Below, in pieces: positions 1-8,589 of a DNA stretch of 64,000 nt. The notes under the pieces were generated by a model. That model was not told the DNA's origin. It saw only the letters and a program-made list of their open reading frames with translations, and did no database searches. Location of the stretch: assembly GCF_032401055.1 (NCBI RefSeq), contig NZ_CP135529.1, positions 2,356,001 through 2,420,000 of the forward strand, in the 5' to 3' direction. The stretch comes from Tardiphaga sp. 709. Its GTDB lineage: Bacteria > Pseudomonadota > Alphaproteobacteria > Rhizobiales > Xanthobacteraceae. The position numbers and the translations under genes were made by a program. Numbering within the stretch: position 1 is the stretch's first letter; the number at the start of each line of letters is the position of its first letter.

Positions 1-606
1 GAGGACCGCGGTACTCAGACGCTCATCGACCGCGTCCGGATCGAAAACACCGCGATGTCCGCCAGCCTCAACCCCTTGAGCGACAATACCATCTATTCCG
101 GCGGCCTCGATCAACGCGGCCTCTCTCAGACTTGTCGCGGTTGCCAGGGTCTTCACTCCCGCAGCTCTGAAAGCGGCGATGCGATCCGCCGTCGGAATAC
201 CGAAATGGAAACTGACAACGGCTGGTGGATGATCAAGCAGCATCCGAAAAGCATCTTCATCCGTAAGAAACGTTTTGTAGATCTCATCGATCTTCGTAGG
301 AGCCGATGTTTCCATCTCCTGAAAAAGCGGAGCCAGAAACTGAAGCCATGCAGCTTCTTTCGTCGTGTCGCGCAATGCAGGTTCATGGCAGAACAAGTTC
401 ACATTGAACGCACGGTTCGTGAGTGAGCGTGTTTTCGCGATCATTTGGCGCGCCTCGTCAACGGAGCTTGCTCCGATCCCGATAGAGCCGAGGCTGCCCG
501 CGTTCGACACCGCCGCCGCAAGCTCCGGGGTCGAGACCCCTGCCATAGGGGCTTGGATGATCGGCGATGACCAGCCGAAAAGGCTGGATGGATTGAATTG
601 TGACAC
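1..606 (-). CDS. Nitronate monooxygenase-type FMN enzyme, C-terminus cut by window edge
   Basis: This is a long open frame entering from the left edge with no stop inside the window. The visible N-terminal ~200 residues begin VSQFNPSS, followed by PIIQAPMAGVSTPELAAAVS, the opening of the 2-nitropropane dioxygenase/nitronate monooxygenase TIM barrel. Further on come GSLGSIGIGAS, a long NLFCHEPA segment and GVEAGGHRG near the edge, which is the FMN/phosphate-binding glycine loop of the family. The family oxidises alkyl nitronates with FMN and O2 in the cytoplasm. The start is read as GTG at 604-606, because a GAGGG ribosome-binding sequence lies just upstream and the frame has no ATG before it. 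It is divergent from a LysR gene across 77 bp, which suggests control by that regulator. The C-terminal half is not visible. Confidence 0.82.
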   Translation of the reverse strand, partial: MSQFNPSSLFGWSSPIIQAPMAGVSTPELAAAVSNAGSLGSIGIGASSVDEARQMIAKTRSLTNRAFNVNLFCHEPALRDTTKEAAWLQFLAPLFQEMETSAPTKIDEIYKTFLTDEDAFRMLLDHPPAVVSFHFGIPTADRIAAFRAAGVKTLATATSLREAALIEAAGIDGIVAQGVEAGGHRGVFDPDAVDERLSTAVL

Positions 607-683
607 GACGCCCTCATGACTTGAATTGACATATTCACAAATAAAGAATACACATAAAACAATATTCTGCAATCGAGAATCTG
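607..683. promoter_or_regulatory. Divergent promoter region, nitronate monooxygenase / LysR
   Basis: This AT-rich 77-bp spacer separates a minus-strand enzyme gene from a plus-strand LysR gene, the usual layout for a LysR autoregulator and its target. The tract around 629-665 is almost all A and T. No exact LysR T-N11-A site was assigned. Confidence 0.4.
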
Positions 684-1634
684 ATGGATATCGCTCTTTT
701 GGAGGTGTTCCGGGCCGTAGCTTGTGAGCAAAGCGTCACTAAAGCCGCCGAACGGCTAGGGCGCGTTCCTTCCAACGTCACAACTAAAATCCAGCAGCTA
801 GAAGCCGAAATCGGAGTCTCGCTTTTTCAGCGAGAAACGAAACGCATGCTGCTGACCCCGCAAGGCGCCACCTACCTCGACTACGCCGAGCGCATCCTTA
901 ATCTGGCCGACGAAGCACGACAGGCGGTCAATCCTACCCGGCCGACCGGCACCCTTCGCGTGGGGTCGATGGAGTGTTCTGTTGCCAGCCGGCTACCGGC
1001 TCCGCTGACCCGCTTCAATCAAGCTTGGCCCGAAGTCGCGATCGATCTTTCAACGGCACCAACCCGGTCCTTGATAGACGCGGTCCTCGGACATCGTCTG
1101 GATTGCGCTTTGATCGCGGTGCCTGCCGGCGAGTGGTGGCTCGCGCCCGATGCACTGGAGAAGGTCCCGGTCTTCCGCGAGCAGTTGGTCCTGTTGACTC
1201 CGGCCGGCCATCCTGAGGTTCGCACCGCTCAAGATGTAAAGCCGCGGGCTTTGGCGGCCTTTGCACCGGGTTGCACCTATCGCGAGCTCGCGCAGAATTG
1301 GCTGACGGAAAACGGAGGTACGGCGGCTGGGCTGACCTTCCACGAGGTCAAGTCGTATCACGCCATGCTTGCATGCACTGCCGCCGGCGCGTGCATCAGC
1401 GTCATGCCAAAAAGTGTGGTCGAGCTGATGCGTCACGTAGCAGTCGAGACGACCCCTTTTACGACCGTCGATACCTATCTCGCCTGCCGTCCCGGATTTG
1501 CGACGCCGGCATTCCAGGCCTTCCGCGATATCCTGCTGGAGAGTTCGAACATAGCAAGCAACAACGATCAACCGCCCGGCAGCGGCAGTCATAGCGTCGT
1601 CAAACACAACTCTAAGCTTTCCTCAAGCCTGTGA
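684..1634 (+). CDS. LysR-family transcriptional regulator
   Basis: This 316-residue DNA-binding regulator has an N-terminal winged HTH at about residues 2-60 (LLEVFRAVACEQSVTKAAERL, then SNVTTKIQQLEAEIG and LFQRETKRMLLTPQG), which matches the LysR signature. A periplasmic-binding-like effector domain occupies about residues 88-295 (TGTLRVGSMECS onward). The last ~20 residues are polar and low in complexity. ATG at 684 is the natural start because LysR proteins begin a few residues before the first helix. It is divergent from the nitronate monooxygenase gene and probably controls it. The effector cannot be read from sequence. Confidence 0.9.
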   Translation: MDIALLEVFRAVACEQSVTKAAERLGRVPSNVTTKIQQLEAEIGVSLFQRETKRMLLTPQGATYLDYAERILNLADEARQAVNPTRPTGTLRVGSMECSVASRLPAPLTRFNQAWPEVAIDLSTAPTRSLIDAVLGHRLDCALIAVPAGEWWLAPDALEKVPVFREQLVLLTPAGHPEVRTAQDVKPRALAAFAPGCTYRELAQNWLTENGGTAAGLTFHEVKSYHAMLACTAAGACISVMPKSVVELMRHVAVETTPFTTVDTYLACRPGFATPAFQAFRDILLESSNIASNNDQPPGSGSHSVVKHNSKLSSSL

Positions 1635-1749
1635 AGCCCGAGCGCTTCGGACCGCACCTGAAGACTATTGCCGAACACGACACGCTGCTCGCTTTCAAAT
1701 GATTATTCCGCGTGCTTTTGCAACATCGTAAGAACGAAAGGGTCAAACA

Positions 1750-2142
1750 ATGCCGCTACTTCGGTTCAACATTCTCCTAGGTCGAACAGATCCGGAAATT
1801 TCAAGACTGCTGGATGCCGCACATCGTGCCATCGTTACCGCCTTCGGGGTGCCAGAGGGAGATCGATATCAGCTTGTGTCGGAATACCGCGAGGGAACTC
1901 TCACTTTGCTAGATACCGGCCTCGGCATCAAGCGAACGAACAAAGTGACGCTCGTCGAAGTGACGTCCCGGATGCGGCCTGAAGCGCAGAAGAAGCGCTT
2001 CTACGAGATACTCTGCGAAAATTTGAAGGAAGATTGCGGAATCGAGAGCTCCGACATCATAGTTTCCTTCGTGGAAAATGGCGATGCCGATTGGTCGTTC
2101 GGCCTCGGTCGCGCGCAGTTTCTGACCGGTGAGCTTTCCTAG
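1750..2142 (+). CDS. Tautomerase-superfamily protein
   Basis: This 130-residue cytoplasmic protein begins MPLLRFNIL, so Pro becomes the N-terminal residue after Met removal. That Pro is the catalytic base of the 4-oxalocrotonate tautomerase/MIF superfamily. The length and the repeated beta-alpha-beta pattern (residues ~2-60 and ~65-120, with VEVTSRMRPEAQKK between) fit the two-domain Tautomerase_2 class. These enzymes carry out keto-enol tautomerisation or dehalogenation of unsaturated acids. The substrate cannot be inferred. It lies ~115 bp after the LysR gene and converges on the cupin gene. A role in breakdown of a small unsaturated acid is only suggested by the setting. Confidence 0.75.
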   Translation: MPLLRFNILLGRTDPEISRLLDAAHRAIVTAFGVPEGDRYQLVSEYREGTLTLLDTGLGIKRTNKVTLVEVTSRMRPEAQKKRFYEILCENLKEDCGIESSDIIVSFVENGDADWSFGLGRAQFLTGELS

Positions 2143-2212
2143 CCGTGAAGGCTCACAGCGATGTACGGTCTGCCCGGCGTGGGTCCAAACTGGTCCCGTC
2201 AGACGAGCCATT

Positions 2213-2542
2213 TCATGCTTTGAGCCAGTCGTACTGGCCGACGCCTTGCACGAGCAGAAAGCGCGAGGTCGCGGTACTGGTATTCGCAACGGTATGAGCG
2301 ATGCCTGGCTCGATCTTGTAACGGTCACCAACGTTCAGTGATACGTCCGGCTCCGCGCCTCGCGTTTCTATCGAGACGTTTCCTTCAAGTACGAAGTAAT
2401 GATCCAGACTTTCCGAATGATAATGCCAAGGGATTCGGTTGCCCGGCTCGAGCGTGAACACGCGAACGACGACGTCGGTGCCTTTCACGATTGTCTCGAT
2501 ATTGGCGACACTATAATTCGAATTCGGCCCTGAAACCGCCAT
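2213..2542 (-). CDS. Small cupin-domain protein
   Basis: This 109-residue single-domain cupin has the metal-binding motif WHYHSESLDHYFVLEG at about residues 39-54, which carries the two His and Glu ligands. The second motif, at about residues 75-100, reads PGIAHTVANTS. A single small beta-barrel with no other domain can be an enzyme, a binding protein or a sensor, so the function stays open. It converges on the tautomerase gene 70 bp away. It is divergent from the Bug solute-binding gene, so it may share a promoter region with that transporter. Confidence 0.8.
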   Translation of the reverse strand: MAVSGPNSNYSVANIETIVKGTDVVVRVFTLEPGNRIPWHYHSESLDHYFVLEGNVSIETRGAEPDVSLNVGDRYKIEPGIAHTVANTSTATSRFLLVQGVGQYDWLKA

Positions 2543-2709
2543 GCTGCATCATGCTCCAGTATTTAGAAAATAGTCACGGCCAGTAGGTCGGGCGTCAAGG
2601 CACTATATTCCGGTCGTGCGGGAATCGATGCAGGGCGCCTTGCGAAATTCGTGCTTGATCTGATCAGTTGAGGGGTCATCGTTCATCCTTCCCGGTTTGG
2701 AGAAGGACA

Positions 2710-3681
2710 ATGATGTCACTTAAATCAATGCTGATTTTGCTACCGGCGGTTCTGTTGTGCGGAACGGCTTTGACCGACGAGATCAAGTACCCAGTTCGTC
2801 AAGTCAAGGTTATTGTGCCGTTCGGAGCAGGTGGTCCGACCGATGTATTCGCCCGCCTTGTGGCGCAGCGGATGAGCGCCAAACTCGGACAGCAATTTTA
2901 CATCGAAAACCAGGGCGGTGCAGGTGGCAATATCGGCATGGCTGCCGTTGCGCGCGCCAAGCCTGACGGTCACACCCTGCTGGTGGTTTCCTCCAGTTTC
3001 GTAGCAAACCCCAGTTTGTACGCACGCGCGCCCTATCATCCAATCAAGGATTTCGAACCGATCACCCTTGCTGCTCTGACGCCCAATATTCTGGTCGTCC
3101 ATCCTTCCTTTCCGACGAAAAACGTTCAAGAACTCATCGCTTATGTCAAAGCCAATCCTGGAAAATACAGTTTTGCGTCGAGCGGCGCCGGCACAGCTCC
3201 GCATTTGACAGCCGAGGTCCTTAAGGCTTCGCAAGGTTTAGATCTGGTTCATATCCCCTTCGCCGGCTCAAGTCCGGCGATCCAGTCCGTGCTAGGTGGG
3301 CATACGCCGATCGGATTCACAGTCATGACCCCAGCGGTCGGGCAGGTGCTGGACGGAAAGCTCCGGGCGCTGGCGGTGACGACACCTCTTCGCTCGCCCG
3401 CGCTTCCCGACGTTCCGACACTAATCGAGCAGGGATTTTCCGGCTTGGAGTCCGACACGATGCAAGGCTACCTAGCGCCCGCGGGCACGCCGAAAGCGAT
3501 CATCGACTTGCTTCAGAAGGAGATCGTCGCTGCAATGGATGATCCCGACGTGAAATCAAAGATGGCACAACTGGGATTCGACGCAGTCGGTAGTTCTCCC
3601 GAGCAGTTCAGAGGGCGGATCGAGGCGGAGCTCCCGAAGTGGGCCAAAGTGATCAAGGACGCGAATCTGAAGGTCGAATAG
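2710..3681 (+). CDS. Bug-family tripartite tricarboxylate transporter substrate-binding protein
   Basis: This ~323-residue periplasmic binding protein begins with a hydrophobic signal peptide at residues ~5-22 (MLILLPAVLLCGTA). The family core follows: YPVRQVKVIVPFGAGGPTD, the GGAGGNIG loop, AKPDGHTLL, and a late VPTLIEQG motif. These mark the Bug/TctC receptors, which bind carboxylates with high affinity. The start is placed at ATG 2710, not at a longer in-frame start at 2668, because GGAGAAGG lies just before 2710 and the signal peptide then begins correctly. No TctA/TctB membrane genes are adjacent, which is common for orphan Bug proteins. The ligand is unknown. Confidence 0.9.
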   Translation: MMSLKSMLILLPAVLLCGTALTDEIKYPVRQVKVIVPFGAGGPTDVFARLVAQRMSAKLGQQFYIENQGGAGGNIGMAAVARAKPDGHTLLVVSSSFVANPSLYARAPYHPIKDFEPITLAALTPNILVVHPSFPTKNVQELIAYVKANPGKYSFASSGAGTAPHLTAEVLKASQGLDLVHIPFAGSSPAIQSVLGGHTPIGFTVMTPAVGQVLDGKLRALAVTTPLRSPALPDVPTLIEQGFSGLESDTMQGYLAPAGTPKAIIDLLQKEIVAAMDDPDVKSKMAQLGFDAVGSSPEQFRGRIEAELPKWAKVIKDANLKVE

Positions 3682-3900
3682 TCACCGGGCCGGAGACCTT
3701 GCTGTTCGATGCCATTCAAAAATTGGAACTGCTCTCACCGGATCCTGCGCCAATTGACACGGTCAATGGCCGCATCGGACGCGTTTATGAACATCGGCAA
3801 TCTCAATGCGCTCGCCCAAGTGTTCGGAACTATGTGGGAGATCCGATCTGGCGTTAGCGTCGGGTCCAGAGACTCCGAAACGCTAAAGAAAGATTGATCC
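3682..3900. other. Intergenic stretch, no recognised gene
   Basis: Nothing recognisable was found on either strand between the Bug gene and the Fe-S remnant. Short open frames exist on both strands but have no family signature or ribosome-binding site. It may be a decayed gene. Confidence 0.4.
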
Positions 3901-4078
3901 ATGAACTTTCTCCAAGCGCTCGACGCCAAGATGGAAGACATCGCCTCGGCTTGCACCTTGTGGTAAATGCTTCGAGGCCTGCCCGATGCCCCAAAGGGTT
4001 GGAATTGCCGGCGCTGATCCGCGCGAAGTACTGCGGGGAATGGTCAGCCCACTCCGCGGCAGCGATGGGCACTATTGA
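3901..4078 (+). pseudogene. Remnant of an Fe-S oxidoreductase N-terminus (CxxCxxxCP cluster), frameshifted
   Basis: Reading from ATG 3901 gives MNFLQALDAKMEDIASACTL and then a stop. Adding one base at the TTGTGG run near 3957-3963 restores TLCGKCFEACPMPQRVGIAG and continues to a stop at 4076-4078. The combined peptide has the C-x2-C-x3-C-P 4Fe-4S motif of the CCG/heterodisulfide-reductase-like iron-sulfur proteins. Those are much longer, so this is a frameshifted and truncated remnant. A ferredoxin-like fragment of another enzyme is possible. From 4079 to 4306 nothing recognisable follows. Confidence 0.5.
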
Positions 4079-4306
4079 GGCGAAGCGCTGCGCGCCGTCT
4101 GAACAGGCGATTGAAATGCTAGGTCTGGTCGCCGCCGAAAGGCGCCTCGGCAGTCGTCCGATCTGCCAAATATGCCTATCCGATGATCGCGATCGGCTTG
4201 TCGTCCACGTGCCGGCGACGCAGTACTGATCGCGCGGTAGAAAGAATGCGTCATTGTTCCCGACAATAGGTCGGAGCGCCAGAATTATGGGCTCAGCGTA
4301 GGTCCT

Positions 4307-5107
4307 TCAGGCTGATACCTGTTTGGTGCGAGGCCGTTGCGTATCCAGGAGACATTTGATCAGCCCCTCGCGGTTGCGGATGGCATTCGCATCCTTTGTC
4401 AGGGCGACACGATTGCGAGGACGTTCCACTTCGATGGCGAAGATTTCCCCGATCCGAGCATCCGGTCCATTGGTCATCGCGACCACCCGGTCGCTCAGAT
4501 AGATCGCTTCGTCGATGTCGTGGGTGACCATTACGACGGTCGATTTGCTTCTTTCGATAATCTGAAGCAACTCGTCTTGAAGGCTTGCTTTGGTCAGTGC
4601 GTCCAGAGCGCCGAAGGGTTCGTCAAGCAACAGAACGCCCGGATTTACGGCAACGGCCCGGGCAATGCCCACCCGCTGCTTCATTCCGCCGGAAATTTCG
4701 GCAGGATATTTGTCTCGGGCGTGCTCAAGGTGAACAAGGTTCAACGCGACCATTGCGCGTTCACGGATTTCATCCGGAGCGATATCGCGGAGTACGTGGC
4801 GGACGCCCATTTCGACGTTCTGCAAGCATGTTTTCCAAGGAAGGAGCGCATGACTTTGAAACACCATCGCGCGGTCGGGGCCGGGTCCCGTCACTGTTGT
4901 TCCTCCGCAGATCACGCGCCCCAAGGTAGGTGCTTGGAGTCCTGCGATCGTATTGAGCAGCGTGCTCTTGCCACAGCCGGAGTGCCCAATCAGACACACA
5001 ACCTCGCCGCTTCGAATCTCCAGAGATATGCTGCTGAGCGCCGAGAAAGTGGCACCTCGCTTACCCTGGAATGATACCGAGACGTCCTGGATCGATATCG
5101 CGCTCAT
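4307..5107 (-). CDS. ABC transporter ATP-binding protein (NitT/TauT class)
   Basis: This 266-residue ATPase of the nitrate/sulfonate/bicarbonate import class powers uptake from the inner face of the membrane. All the motifs are present in order: Walker A GHSGCGKST at about residues 41-49, Q-loop VFQSHALLPW, signature SGGMKQR, Walker B LLLDEPFGALD, and the switch His in MVTHD. The length is typical for SsuB/NrtD proteins. It is the last gene of a minus-strand operon (binding protein, permease, ATPase), starting 3 bp after the permease stop. With a broken permease upstream it may be idle. Confidence 0.92.
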   Translation of the reverse strand: MSAISIQDVSVSFQGKRGATFSALSSISLEIRSGEVVCLIGHSGCGKSTLLNTIAGLQAPTLGRVICGGTTVTGPGPDRAMVFQSHALLPWKTCLQNVEMGVRHVLRDIAPDEIRERAMVALNLVHLEHARDKYPAEISGGMKQRVGIARAVAVNPGVLLLDEPFGALDALTKASLQDELLQIIERSKSTVVMVTHDIDEAIYLSDRVVAMTNGPDARIGEIFAIEVERPRNRVALTKDANAIRNREGLIKCLLDTQRPRTKQVSA

Positions 5108-5110
5108 GGT

Positions 5111-5952
5111 CTATTCCCGATAACTGAATGCATCGCCAATTTTCTTCAGGCCCTGATCGAGCAAAAGCCCGATCAAGCCGATGAGGACGATCGCAACGAC
5201 CATACTGCTGATCTGAAGGTTATTCCATTCGTTCCAGATGAAGTAGCCTATGCCGCTTTGTGCACCTACCATTTCGGCCGCTACGATGACGAACCAGGCC
5301 ACGCCGATTGATACGCGAATGCCCGTGAGGATCATTGGAACACTTGCAGGCAGCACGACATTGCGGACGTGCTCAATGGGCCGGAGTCCGAACACGCGTG
5401 AGACGTTGGTCCATTCCGCACGGACGGCCGCCGCGCCTGCCGCGGTATTGATAAGCATGGGCCAGATAGCGCAGATAAAGATGATGAAGATCATCGCCGC
5501 GCCGCTGTCCTTCAGCGTGTAGAGGGCGAGCGGCATCCAAGCCAGGGGTGAGATGGGCTTCAAAATCTGAATGAACGGATTCAGTGCACTGCCGAAATAG
5601 GGCACCAATCCCAGCAGAAATCCCAACGGAATCGCCACAATCAATGCAAAAAGAATCCTACGGCCACTCGCCCCATCGAATAGAGGATATGCCACGCAAG
5701 ACCGAGGTTGTTCGGGTTGCTGCTATCGAAGAAAGTGCGGCCCAATTCGACGCTTCTTTCAACGACGTCGTAAGGCGTGGGGAGTGGACTTTTCTTAGGC
5801 CCGGCAGAGGCGCCCATCAGGCGCGCATATTCGCTGTCGGGCGTATTCGCCGATTGGCTTTGTGTGGTGGCGACTTGCCATAGGCCTATGAAAAGGCAGA
5901 AAATCGCGATGGTTGCGATCCAAGGTCGTGCCGCGATAAAGGAGCGTACCAT
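5111..5952 (-). pseudogene. ABC transporter permease (NitT/TauT class) split by one frameshift
   Basis: The N-terminal part (5952 down to ~5650) begins MVRSFIAARPWIATIAIFCL with a first membrane segment and runs into HILYSMGRVAVGFF. The remainder, in another frame down to 5111, continues FALIVAIPLGFLLGLVPYFG with several membrane segments and the permease EAA-type loop near RVFGLRPIEHVRNVVLPAS. Together they make a full ~280-residue NrtB/SsuC-type permease. The frames join at an A5 run (plus strand 5648-5652). One extra base restores the reading frame and a GFFFALIVAIPLG sequence. It is either an inactivated gene or an assembly error in the homopolymer. The flanking ATPase and binding-protein genes are intact. 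Confidence 0.85.
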
Positions 5953-5954
5953 AA

Positions 5955-7277
5955 TCAGCCAGATTTTCGCACTGATTTGAGGTATTCTTCCGGTTTGGCA
6001 GAGTCGAATTCCTTGCCCAAGATCATCTCTTTGCCGAATTCGACTTTAGGTGCGGTCGCCCCCTGCTCACGCATGATGCGCGAAGCATCGGTGGCGAGCA
6101 TCACCTGCTCCGCAAGCGATTTATAGTCGACATCTTCCTTCAACATATTCCAGCGCCGCAGCTGAACCATCAGCCAGACGGCCGCGGAATACTTCGGGAA
6201 GGGTTGATAGTCGACGCGCGCTGCATCGTTCTTCACATTGCCGAGACCGTCTGCATACTTGCCGGTCAGCACTTGGTCGAGAACGATTTCGGGTGCGTTC
6301 AGATATTGAGGTTGCGCCAGAACGGCGGCCATTCCGGTGCGAGCTTCCGGTTTCGAGACGACGAGGCTGGCTGCAACGATGGCGCGGTAAAACGCCATGA
6401 AAGTGTTAGGGTTGGCCGTGATCCAGCTTTCAGAAGCGGTTACGGAGCAGCACGGATGGCCATCCCAAATTTCTTTCGAAATGAGATGGATGAAGCCGGC
6501 GCCTTCGTAGACCGCTCGCTGACCGCCCGGCTCACCGCCAAAGAAGCCGTCGATGCTGCCTACGCGCAGACTCGAGACGTACTCCGTCGGGGGCACGATC
6601 CGGTACTTGACGTCTTGGTCTGGATCGAGACCGGCTGCGGCGAGATAGTTTTTCAGCTGAAGCGTCTGGTGACTTTGCTCGAACGGAACGGCGAACGTGA
6701 ACCCCTTCCAATTCCTGGGGTCTCGGTTGTCTTTGTGCTTGATCGCGAGAACGAGCGAATTGCCGTTCTGATTGAGAATAGTGAGAACCTTGATTGACTG
6801 TTTGTTGCCGCCAAGCCCCGCCGTCATAGTGAGCGGAACCGGCATGACCTGCTGCGAAACATCGAGCTCGCCGTTCAGCATCTTGTCGCGGATGAGGGCG
6901 ATGCCGGCGATCTTTTGAAGACTGACGTCGAGACCCTCTTTACCGTAGAAGCCAAGTTTCTCGCCGTAGATCAGCGGCACGGCGCAGGTGATAGGAAGGA
7001 AGCCAACCGAGAGCTTTGTCTTCTCCAGCGGCTTTCGCTCTTGAGCGATCGCCTTCAGCGTGTTGAGGGGTAGTAGACTGGACAGAGCGCCCAAGAGAGT
7101 TGCCGCACCAACTGTTTTCAAGAGTTGTCGCCGCAGCAGCGGTTCCGGAAACAGTCCAGTGATGAGTGAGGCCTCGACGGCATCGCTGACGGCCGCGTCG
7201 AGCGTCTGCGTGACTTCGGACGGCGCAAAAGCCGCGCATCCACACCTGCAGCTACTCAAGTGGAGATTCTTCGTCAT
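5955..7277 (-). CDS. ABC transporter substrate-binding protein, NrtA/CmpA-like, Tat-type signal
   Basis: This 440-residue NMT1/NrtA-class binding protein has its periplasmic domain from about residue 85 (TKLSVGFLPITCAVPLIYGE) to ~425. It is preceded by RRQLLKTVGAATLLGALSSL at about residues 49-68, a twin-arginine-like signal. Unusually, ~48 residues precede the RR pair and contain a CRCGC cluster near residue 10. It is the first gene of a minus-strand importer operon whose permease is frameshifted. Nitrate, cyanate, bicarbonate and sulfonates are possible substrates of this class, and the sequence does not decide between them. A sulfite-oxidase-fold enzyme is encoded divergently 240 bp away. 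Confidence 0.88.
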   Translation of the reverse strand: MTKNLHLSSCRCGCAAFAPSEVTQTLDAAVSDAVEASLITGLFPEPLLRRQLLKTVGAATLLGALSSLLPLNTLKAIAQERKPLEKTKLSVGFLPITCAVPLIYGEKLGFYGKEGLDVSLQKIAGIALIRDKMLNGELDVSQQVMPVPLTMTAGLGGNKQSIKVLTILNQNGNSLVLAIKHKDNRDPRNWKGFTFAVPFEQSHQTLQLKNYLAAAGLDPDQDVKYRIVPPTEYVSSLRVGSIDGFFGGEPGGQRAVYEGAGFIHLISKEIWDGHPCCSVTASESWITANPNTFMAFYRAIVAASLVVSKPEARTGMAAVLAQPQYLNAPEIVLDQVLTGKYADGLGNVKNDAARVDYQPFPKYSAAVWLMVQLRRWNMLKEDVDYKSLAEQVMLATDASRIMREQGATAPKVEFGKEMILGKEFDSAKPEEYLKSVRKSG

Positions 7278-7519
7278 GCTCGTGCCTCCCTCTATCTAAT
7301 CTGGTATCACAGGCGTAGCAGCTCTTCGTTGGGCCTCCACTCCCGAATTCTGCACGAAGGCTTGCGCAAATTCGCGTTTTCAAACTAAGCGCAAGGCTTA
7401 AGCAATCTACGCCCAAGTATTGCTCGCATCGCTGCTTCCGTGATCAGCAATCTCGCGATCATCACGCATGTCGGGTGGCCCCGCCATGTTTGCTGCATCG
7501 CAACCAACCTGAGTAGGAT
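7278..7519. promoter_or_regulatory. Divergent intergenic region, importer operon / molybdoenzyme
   Basis: This 242-bp spacer lies between two genes transcribed away from each other and presumably carries both promoters. No confident operator could be assigned. Confidence 0.35.
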
Positions 7520-8557
7520 TTGCCTGTGGCCGCTAACGTTCCTGATGTCGAATATCACCATCGCGGTTTCTTTGGCCGACTGCCTTCGAAGCCGCACGAT
7601 CTCACAGACAGGATCACACCGACGGTGCAATCCATCGTGCTATGCCACATGGGCATTCCGCGATTGTCTGCCGCTCGCTGGCGCCTCGACGTGGGTGGCT
7701 TGGTCGAGCGTCCAATTATCCTCACGCAGGATGATCTTCTCGGCTTCGAGAAGAAGCAAGTCACCAGCGTTCACCAATGTGCCGGCAGTCCATTGCGGCC
7801 CGATGAGCCGTCTCAACGGGTGTGCAACGTAGTTTGGGGCGGGGTACCTTTATCGACGATCCTCGCCATGGCTGGCGTTCGTCCCGAGGCTAAGTACCTC
7901 TGGTCGCAAGGAGCTGATAGCGGTGAATTCGGGAATGTGGAATGTGGGCACTACGTCAAAGACCTGCCGCTGGGGCAAGCCGACCAAAATGCCTTGCTCG
8001 CCTACGAAATGAACGGTGCCCCCCTTCTGGCCGAACATGGTTTTCCTGTTCGGTTGGTCGTGCCGGGATACTATGGAACGAACAGCGTGAAATGGCTGCA
8101 GACCCTCACTCTTGCGGACACCCGAGCTAACAGCCCCTTTACCAAGCGCTGGTATCTCGATCCTGATGCGACGGGAGATCGGACCTTACCTGTTTGGCGA
8201 ACCGCCGTGCAATCGGTCATCGTTTCCCCGTCACCCGAGGAAGCAAATCTGACACCTCACAATGCGATCAACGTCTGGGGATGGGCGTGGGGCGACGAAG
8301 GTGTGGACCGGGTGCTTGTCTCTACGGACGGCGGACGAGGTTGGGAAGAGGCCGCGCTGGAGCCGCAAGCGGGTCACGCTTGGCGAAGATTTCGATACGA
8401 ATGGCGCCCTTCGGCGGCAGGTCTGTACAAACTGGCGTCGAAGGCGACGAGCATGGCGGGAGTCGTGCAGCCAGGGGAAGGTCGCCGAAACGCTGTGTAC
8501 TCAATTGAAATCGTGGTGGGGGAACAACCCCACGGCGATACTGCGTTGCGACAATAA
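7520..8557 (+). CDS. Sulfite-oxidase-fold molybdopterin enzyme
   Basis: This ~345-residue protein has the oxidoreductase molybdopterin-binding domain (COG2041 type) at about residues 45-200 and the Mo-co dimerisation Ig-like domain at ~225-335 (INVWGWAWGDEGVDRVLVST). The presumed molybdenum ligand Cys is in VHQCAGSP. Pocket motifs GVPLSTIL, GFPVRLVVPGYYGTNSVKWL and the later WYLDP fit sulfite oxidase/nitrate reductase-fold enzymes. No heme or signal peptide is visible, so a cytoplasmic enzyme or one with an unseen partner is possible. The start is uncertain: TTG 7520 gives the longest frame, and GTG 7526 follows AGGAT closely. The substrate is not known. Confidence 0.83.
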   Translation: MPVAANVPDVEYHHRGFFGRLPSKPHDLTDRITPTVQSIVLCHMGIPRLSAARWRLDVGGLVERPIILTQDDLLGFEKKQVTSVHQCAGSPLRPDEPSQRVCNVVWGGVPLSTILAMAGVRPEAKYLWSQGADSGEFGNVECGHYVKDLPLGQADQNALLAYEMNGAPLLAEHGFPVRLVVPGYYGTNSVKWLQTLTLADTRANSPFTKRWYLDPDATGDRTLPVWRTAVQSVIVSPSPEEANLTPHNAINVWGWAWGDEGVDRVLVSTDGGRGWEEAALEPQAGHAWRRFRYEWRPSAAGLYKLASKATSMAGVVQPGEGRRNAVYSIEIVVGEQPHGDTALRQ

Positions 8558-8589
8558 TTTGCTGTGAAATCGAGCGAGTATGGGTCAAA

